The notes beneath the pieces are model-generated. The model was given only the letters and a program-made list of their open reading frames with translations. It made no database searches and had not been told where the DNA came from. DNA of 64,000 nt from Hyphomicrobium sp. (GTDB lineage: Bacteria > Pseudomonadota > Alphaproteobacteria > Rhizobiales > Hyphomicrobiaceae): the NCBI RefSeq assembly GCF_009026145.1, contig NZ_WBUE01000024.1:1-64000 (forward strand). Reading direction: 5' to 3'. Each line of letters starts with the position of its first letter. Within the stretch, counting starts at the first letter, position 1. Shown piece after piece: positions 58,730-64,000 of this stretch. A program made the position numbers and the translations under genes.

Positions 58730-61183
58730 GTGATGCGTCTAACGCGGGCACCGCAAGAGGGTTGCGGATCGTCACGCGTCACCTGCCGGCACCGCAAGGC
58801 TGCCGGCCGGGTGCGTTTGGGCGTGCTCGCTGTCCTGCTCGCTTGCCTCGGCGCCGCCCACGACGCGCACGCTCAAGACCCATCGACGCTGGCTCCCGAC
58901 GTCTCCCAGTCGAGCTCGTTCCCCAAGCAGAGCCTGGTCGGGCCGTCGCGCAACATCGACAAATCGCAGCCGCTCTATCTGCAGGGCGACGAGCTGATCT
59001 ACGACACCGGCGGCAACAAGGTGATCGCGCGCGGCAATGTCGAGATCTACTACAACAACTACATCCTCACCGCTGACCAAGTGGTTTACGACCAGTCGGC
59101 CAACACGCTGACGGCGGTCGGCAACGTCGTCTTGAAGGAGCCGAACGGCAACGTCGTCCGCGCCGACCGCTATACCCTCACCGACGACTTCCGCGACGGC
59201 TTCGTCTCGCAGCTCTCCATCGTCGCCTCGGACGACACGCGCATCGCCGCAGAGTCCGCGCAACGCCGGGCCGGCAACACGACGGTCTTCAAAAACGGCC
59301 GCTTCACGCCCTGCAAATCCGACGGCGGCATGCCGCCGCTATGGTGCTTGAGCGCGGCAACCGTCATCCACGACCAGTCGGCCGCGACCATCACCTATCA
59401 GGATGCGCAGTTCGAGCTGTTCGGGGTGCCGATCCTCTACACGCCCTACTTCGAGCACGCCGATCCGTCGGTGAAGCGCAAGTCCGGTTTCCTGATGCCG
59501 CAGCCGTCGGTGTCCGACACGCTCGGCTACAGCACCACCATCCCCTACTACTTCGCGCTGGCGCCGAACTACGACTTCACCTTCTACCCGATGTACACCT
59601 CGCGCCAGGGCGTGCTGTGGCAGGGCGAGTGGCGGCACCGCACCGAGGACGGCCAGTACTACATCAGGGGTGCCGGCATCGATCAGGATGCCGCCGACCT
59701 GCCGTCGGCCATCACCAACCGCGACCAGTACGACGGCTGGCGCGGCAGCCTCGAGACCAAGGGTCTGTTCTCGCTGTCGAGCTGGTGGAAGTTCGGCTGG
59801 GACGTGACGTTGGAGAGCGACGATACGTTCCGCCGCTTCTATAAGCTCGACAACATCCTGCTCACCGACCGCGTCAACAAGGTCTTCCTGGCCGGCATCT
59901 CGGACCGCAACTACTTCGGCGCCGAGCTCTATCACTTCGGCGGACTGATGTTCGACACGCAGGGATTCGGCGACTCGCAGTCCTACGCCTACCCGATCAT
60001 CGACTATAACTACGTGTTCGCCGATCCGATCTTCGGTGGGGAGCTAACCTGGAACACGAACGCCTTGAGCTTCACCGACAACCAGGAGCCCACGGTCACC
60101 TCCATCAACAACATGCAGATGAACCGCATCGTCACCGAGCTGAACTGGCGGCGGCGGTTCACCGATCCGTTGGGTATCACTTACACGCCCTTCGGCCAGC
60201 TGCGAGGCGACCTCTATCAGATCAACAATTACGTCGACCCAGAGTCGACTGCTAATCTGGGCATGCCCACCGAAGTGAGCGAGACCTCGCTGGCCAGGGG
60301 GCTGGCGCTCGGCGGCGTGACGGTTGCCTATCCATGGGTTGCAAACACCACCTCCGGGTCGCACGTCATCGAGCCCATCGGCCAGATCATCGCCCGCCAG
60401 AACAGCGTGAGGCAGGACAACCTGCCCAACGAGGATGCGCAGAGCCTCGTGTTCGATGATACGAACCTTTTCGAGTTCACCAAGTTCTCCGGCTATGACC
60501 GCATCGAGACGGGCACGCGCGCCAACGTCGGCCTGCAGTACACCTTCCAGGGCAACAACGGCGGCTATGCGCGGGTCCTCGCCGGCGAGAGCTTCCACCT
60601 GGCAGGTGACAACGCTTATGCCGATCCCGGGAAAGACTCCCTTCTCAACCCGACGTTCACGCCCTTCAGCGGCCTGCAGAACGACCGCTCCGACTACGTG
60701 CTGGGTGCCTACCTGGCGCCCTGGAGCTTCATCCAGCTGATCTCGCAGTCGCGCTTCGACCAGTCCGATTTCTCCCTCGCGCGTCAGGACGCCGGCGGCC
60801 AGCTGAATATCGGCCCGTTCGCCATGAGCGCCATCTACGCCTACCTCAACACCGACCCGACCAACGGCATCGACACGGCGCAAGAGGACGTCTACGCCAG
60901 CCTCGGCATTCGCCTGACGGATCACTGGAGCGTCGCCGCGGCCATGCGCTACGACATCGACGATGACGAGCTCGCCTCCGACATGTTCCAGGTGAAGTAC
61001 GCCGACGAGTGTTTCGTGCTGACCGCGACGTATACGGACAACTACTACACCAACCCGGATCTGGTGGATGGCCAGACGCTCATGCTGCGCTTCGAGTTGA
61101 AGCACCTCGGCGAGTTCGGCTACTCGACCGACGTCCTCAGCTCGAGCTTCAGCGAGCAGCAGTCCGCCAGTACGCCTCAATAG
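58730..61183 (+). CDS. lptD: LPS assembly outer-membrane protein LptD
   Basis: Outer-membrane beta-barrel that inserts lipopolysaccharide into the outer leaflet. The 817-residue precursor has an Arg-rich n-region and signal peptide (to AHDAHAQ), an N-terminal OstA/jellyroll domain (DELIYDTGGNKVIARGNVEI and following), and a large barrel. Cysteines at FTPCKSDGG, LWCLSAA and ADECFVLTATY may give the interdomain disulfides known from E. coli, although their positions differ. The GTG at 58730 (AGGAGG 8 bases upstream) or ATG at 58733 is the start; the difference is one residue. Confidence 0.94.
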   Translation: MMRLTRAPQEGCGSSRVTCRHRKAAGRVRLGVLAVLLACLGAAHDAHAQDPSTLAPDVSQSSSFPKQSLVGPSRNIDKSQPLYLQGDELIYDTGGNKVIARGNVEIYYNNYILTADQVVYDQSANTLTAVGNVVLKEPNGNVVRADRYTLTDDFRDGFVSQLSIVASDDTRIAAESAQRRAGNTTVFKNGRFTPCKSDGGMPPLWCLSAATVIHDQSAATITYQDAQFELFGVPILYTPYFEHADPSVKRKSGFLMPQPSVSDTLGYSTTIPYYFALAPNYDFTFYPMYTSRQGVLWQGEWRHRTEDGQYYIRGAGIDQDAADLPSAITNRDQYDGWRGSLETKGLFSLSSWWKFGWDVTLESDDTFRRFYKLDNILLTDRVNKVFLAGISDRNYFGAELYHFGGLMFDTQGFGDSQSYAYPIIDYNYVFADPIFGGELTWNTNALSFTDNQEPTVTSINNMQMNRIVTELNWRRRFTDPLGITYTPFGQLRGDLYQINNYVDPESTANLGMPTEVSETSLARGLALGGVTVAYPWVANTTSGSHVIEPIGQIIARQNSVRQDNLPNEDAQSLVFDDTNLFEFTKFSGYDRIETGTRANVGLQYTFQGNNGGYARVLAGESFHLAGDNAYADPGKDSLLNPTFTPFSGLQNDRSDYVLGAYLAPWSFIQLISQSRFDQSDFSLARQDAGGQLNIGPFAMSAIYAYLNTDPTNGIDTAQEDVYASLGIRLTDHWSVAAAMRYDIDDDELASDMFQVKYADECFVLTATYTDNYYTNPDLVDGQTLMLRFELKHLGEFGYSTDVLSSSFSEQQSASTPQ

Positions 61184-61394
61184 CCGAGGCACGGGGCATG
61201 ACCCTCCGACCGCCCCTTGCAGGCTAGGGCGCGTCACGGGGCCGCCAATGTTTACGTCGATAAGCGACGCCAGGTTGCGCCGGCGCGCCGACTTGCTGCT
61301 ATCTATAAAGGCTGAAGGCGGCGCATCGCCGGGGCGGCACCGCCCGGTCTAGGTACGCCGCCGTGCGCACACTGCAGGACTGGAAGACGCACCC

Positions 61395-62591
61395 ATGGCC
61401 CGAAACGTGGCCCCTATTCAAGCCCGCTCCACGCCTTTCCGGCATCGCGCGGCGTGCGCGATGCGCTGCTTGCTCGTGCTCACCCTGACCGTCGCGCCCG
61501 GTGCCCTGCTCGCCCAGGACAAGCCCACCGTCACCGCCAAGGCCACGGCGGCCGAGGGCACAGCCGACCGCCCCATCCAATCGATCGTCGCCCTCGTCAA
61601 CGACGAGCCCATCACCGGCTACGAGATCGAGCAGCGCGTCGCCCTGTCGATGCTCGGCGCCCCCGACGTGCAGAAGCGATTGCAGGCGAAGCTCAAGTCG
61701 CCGAGCATGAACGAGCAGTTCAAGAATTTCGCCATGAAGCGGCTGAAGGCGAACCCGCCGAAGACGGAGGCCGAGCAGCAGGCGCGCGTCAGACAGCTGC
61801 AGGGCGAGTTCGTCGCCAGCATCAAGAGCCAGATCGAGAAGGAATACGTCCCCACGGCCCGCAAGCAGGCGCTCGACGAGATCATCGAGGAGCGTCTCAA
61901 GATGCAGGAGGCCAAGAAGCTCAGCGTCGTCGCCGCCGACGAGGAGGTCGACCGCATCGTCGCCGGCATGGCCGAGCGCAACAAGATGACGTCCCAGCAA
62001 TTTGCCGAGCACATCTCCAAGATGGGGGCCAACATCACCGTGATGCGCGAGCGCATCCGCGCCTCGCTGTCGTGGACAGACGTCATCCGCCGCAAGTTCG
62101 GCCATCAGATTACAGTCGCCAGCCGCGACGTCGATCGCATCGTGGCCAGTGCCGAGGGCCAGGACGACGTGGAGCTGCGCATCCATCGCGTGCTGCTCAG
62201 CGTGCCCACCAACCAGGATCAGAAGCGCCTCGCCCAGCGCCTGAGCGAGGCCGAGCGGCTGCGCGTCAAGTTCGAGGGCTGCAAGAGCATGGAGACGATG
62301 GCGCGCGGCGTCCCCGGCGCGCGCTTCGACAACCTCGGCGACCGGCGGCCGAGCAGCTTGCCGGAGCCGACGCGCAGCCTGTTGCTCAACGCGCACGACG
62401 ACGAGCTTCTCCCCGCCACCATCGGCGAGAGTGGCGTCGAGCTGTGGGCCGTGTGCAGCCGCAAGGTCATCAAGGCGGCGGACAGCAAGCGCGAGACGGC
62501 CGAGAACCAGCTGCGTCAGAAAGAGTTCGAAATCCTCTCCAAGAAGCACCTCAAGGACCTGCGTACGGATGCCCACATCGAGTTCCGCTAA
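61395..62591 (+). CDS. surA: SurA-like periplasmic peptidyl-prolyl isomerase/chaperone
   Basis: A 398-residue exported protein; the signal peptide ends near LLAQ. The SurA N-terminal chaperone domain is recognisable (IQSIVALVNDEPITGYEIEQRVAL..., AVRKQALDEII-type helix), followed by a parvulin-like rotamase region (~250-350; ELRIHRVLLSVPTNQDQK..). SurA escorts outer-membrane proteins, including LptD, to the BAM complex, which fits its place directly after lptD. Only one weakly conserved parvulin domain is apparent, so isomerase activity is uncertain. It overlaps pdxA by one base. Confidence 0.86.
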   Translation: MARNVAPIQARSTPFRHRAACAMRCLLVLTLTVAPGALLAQDKPTVTAKATAAEGTADRPIQSIVALVNDEPITGYEIEQRVALSMLGAPDVQKRLQAKLKSPSMNEQFKNFAMKRLKANPPKTEAEQQARVRQLQGEFVASIKSQIEKEYVPTARKQALDEIIEERLKMQEAKKLSVVAADEEVDRIVAGMAERNKMTSQQFAEHISKMGANITVMRERIRASLSWTDVIRRKFGHQITVASRDVDRIVASAEGQDDVELRIHRVLLSVPTNQDQKRLAQRLSEAERLRVKFEGCKSMETMARGVPGARFDNLGDRRPSSLPEPTRSLLLNAHDDELLPATIGESGVELWAVCSRKVIKAADSKRETAENQLRQKEFEILSKKHLKDLRTDAHIEFR

Positions 62592-63631
62592 TGACTAGCG
62601 GGACGGACAACAGACGCCGGCGCCCGCTCGCGGTGTCGATGGGCGACCCCGCCGGCATCGGGCCGGAGATCACGCTGCGCGCCTGGCTCGAGCGTAGCGA
62701 CAAGGGTCTCGAGCCGTTCGTGGTCTTCGCCGACAAGGACGTGCTCGGCGAGCGGGCGCGGCTGCTCGGCCTTGCGGTTCCCGTGGCCGGCGTCGGCGCC
62801 CCGGGCGAGGCGTTGGAGGTCTTCGGCGCCGCCCTTCCCGTGTTGCACAGCCCGCTCCCCGTCCGCCCGCGCGCCGGCGCGCCCGATGCCGCCAACGCCG
62901 CCGGCGTCATCGATGCCATTGAGGCGGCAACGGCGGCGGTCGTCCGCGGCGAAGCCTCCGCCGTCGTCACCAATCCGATCGCCAAGCACGTGGTGCACGG
63001 CGCCAACTTTCCCTTTCCCGGCCACACGGAGTTTCTCGCCGCGTTGGCCGAGCGGCACTACGGCAAGCCCTTCCGGCCGGTGATGATGCTCGCCGCGCAC
63101 GAGCTGCGTGTCGTGCCCTTGACGGTGCACTGCGCGCTCTGCGCGGTGCCGAAGATGATCACCCGTCCCCTCATCTTCGAGACCGTGCGCACGACCTACG
63201 CGGCCTTGAAGCGCGACTTCGGCATAGCCGCGCCACGCATCGCCGTTGCCGGTCTCAATCCGCACGCCGGCGAAGAAGGCACGATGGGGCGCGAGGAGAT
63301 CGAGACCATCGCCCCGGCGATCGCCGACTTGCGCGCGGAAGGCCTGTCGGTTACGGGGCCGCATTCGGCCGACACCCTGTTCCATCCCGCGGCCCGGCGC
63401 GGGTATGACGCCGTCGTCGCCATGTACCACGACCAGGCGTTGATCCCGCTGAAGACCATCGCCTTCGACGAGGGCGTCAACGTCACGCTCGGGCTGCCGT
63501 TCGTGCGCACCTCGCCGGACCACGGTACGGCGTTCGACATTGCCGCCGAGGGCCGCGCCTCGGCGGCGAGCTTCATCGAGGCTCTGAAGCTCGCCTCGGC
63601 CATCGTCGCGGCGCGCGCGGCGTCACCATGA
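62591..63631 (+). CDS. pdxA: 4-hydroxythreonine-4-phosphate dehydrogenase
   Basis: NAD-dependent step of pyridoxal phosphate synthesis from 4-phosphohydroxy-L-threonine. The 346-residue protein has the start [12 protein letters not shown], the substrate-binding [38 protein letters not shown] and [14 protein letters not shown], which hold the conserved metal-binding His residues. It starts at the TAATG overlap with surA and overlaps rsmA by four bases, as in many alphaproteobacteria and in E. coli (surA-pdxA-ksgA). Confidence 0.95.
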   Translation: MTSGTDNRRRRPLAVSMGDPAGIGPEITLRAWLERSDKGLEPFVVFADKDVLGERARLLGLAVPVAGVGAPGEALEVFGAALPVLHSPLPVRPRAGAPDAANAAGVIDAIEAATAAVVRGEASAVVTNPIAKHVVHGANFPFPGHTEFLAALAERHYGKPFRPVMMLAAHELRVVPLTVHCALCAVPKMITRPLIFETVRTTYAALKRDFGIAAPRIAVAGLNPHAGEEGTMGREEIETIAPAIADLRAEGLSVTGPHSADTLFHPAARRGYDAVVAMYHDQALIPLKTIAFDEGVNVTLGLPFVRTSPDHGTAFDIAAEGRASAASFIEALKLASAIVAARAASP

Positions 63632-64000
63632 CCGCCGGGGATAGAGATCCCGGCAGCGGGGCGAGCCCCGACGGATTGCCGCCGCTGCGCGAGGTGATCG
63701 GTGCCTTCGGCCTCAAGGCCAAGAAGAGCCTCGGCCAGAACTTCATCCTCGACCTCAACCTGACGCGGCGCATCGCCCGCGCGGCCGGGTCGCTCGCGGG
63801 ACGCACGGTGGTCGAGGTCGGTCCCGGACCGGGCGGCCTGACGCGCGCGCTGCTCCTGGAGGGTGCCGCCCGCGTCATCGCCGTGGAACGCGACGAGCGC
63901 ACGCGCGGCGCGCTGGAGATGATCGCCCAGCGCTACCCCGGCAAGCTCGAGGTCCACTTCGGCGACGCGCTCGAAGCCGACTGGCCACGACTCGTCGGCC
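63628..64000 (+). CDS. rsmA: 16S rRNA dimethyladenosine transferase RsmA/KsgA (5' part, truncated)
   Basis: Dimethylates two adjacent adenosines near the 3' end of 16S rRNA. Only the first 124 codons are present; the gene runs off the right edge. Visible motifs are [14 protein letters not shown], motif [17 protein letters not shown] and the SAM-binding acid region [14 protein letters not shown]. The ATG at 63628 overlaps the pdxA stop by four bases (ATGA). It ends the lptF-lptG-lptD-surA-pdxA-rsmA run seen in the window. Confidence 0.93.
   Translation, partial: MTAGDRDPGSGASPDGLPPLREVIGAFGLKAKKSLGQNFILDLNLTRRIARAAGSLAGRTVVEVGPGPGGLTRALLLEGAARVIAVERDERTRGALEMIAQRYPGKLEVHFGDALEADWPRLVG

Noticed and set aside
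61299..62576. Long minus-strand open frame opposite surA
   Set aside because: Mirror frame of a conserved operon gene; Leu/Asp/His-rich with no homology I recognise.

Overview
The window is GC-rich, densely coding chromosomal DNA of an alphaproteobacterium, most likely of the Rhizobiales/Hyphomicrobiales and close to Hyphomicrobiaceae. This rests on gene content and order: yqeY next to dnaG, the lptF-lptG-lptD-surA-pdxA-rsmA run, a Lrp/AsnC regulator, bacterial ELM1-type proteins, and a primase whose zinc site is degraded. The taxonomic call is an inference. I see no rRNA, tRNA, CRISPR array, phage or insertion-sequence transposase.

Layout. 1-2.7 kb (minus strand): the 5' part of dnaG (cut by the left edge), yqeY and a secreted cupin. 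2.9-6 kb: a three-gene ABC exporter (adaptor, permease, ATPase). 6.1-13 kb: carA, two tandem paralogous periplasmic proteins, carB and greA. 13-18 kb: Lrp regulator, two ELM1-family paralogues, a CPBP membrane protein, a small secreted protein and a 2OG-Fe(II) oxygenase. 18.3-26.8 kb: ettA, a small secreted peptide, an O-methyltransferase, two envelope proteins, a DHA2-type MFS transporter, an NDUFA9-like reductase, a rhodanese and OsmC. 26.8-30 kb (minus): a small protein with an internal repeat, an ATP-dependent DNA ligase and its partner MBL-fold exonuclease, separated by two long palindromes. 30-36 kb: small envelope proteins, a VWA protein, an aldo/keto reductase and a TonB-dependent siderophore receptor.

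36-48.5 kb is a one-carbon/serine-glycine block: serA-serB, a tandem glycine riboswitch, gcvT-gcvH-gcvP, a LysR regulator, and divergently a 1419-residue formate dehydrogenase. In that enzyme a GltD-like FAD/NAD(P) module appears to sit inside the N-terminal iron-sulfur region of a molybdopterin formate dehydrogenase. This is the most unusual protein in the window. A plausible joint role is serine synthesis, glycine cleavage to a C1 unit and CO2, and formate oxidation yielding NAD(P)H.

48.5-56 kb: amino-acid permease, small Cys-rich secreted protein, mazG, a membrane protein, a TPR-like membrane-anchored protein and pepA. 56.4-64 kb: lptF, lptG, lptD, surA-like chaperone, pdxA and the start of rsmA, closely packed and mostly overlapping or nearly touching.

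Several intergenic spaces carry palindromic repeats: two inverted copies of one ~140 bp element near 1.6 and 13 kb, a different ~140 bp element at 51.3 kb, and the pair of long hairpins at 28.8-29.0 kb.
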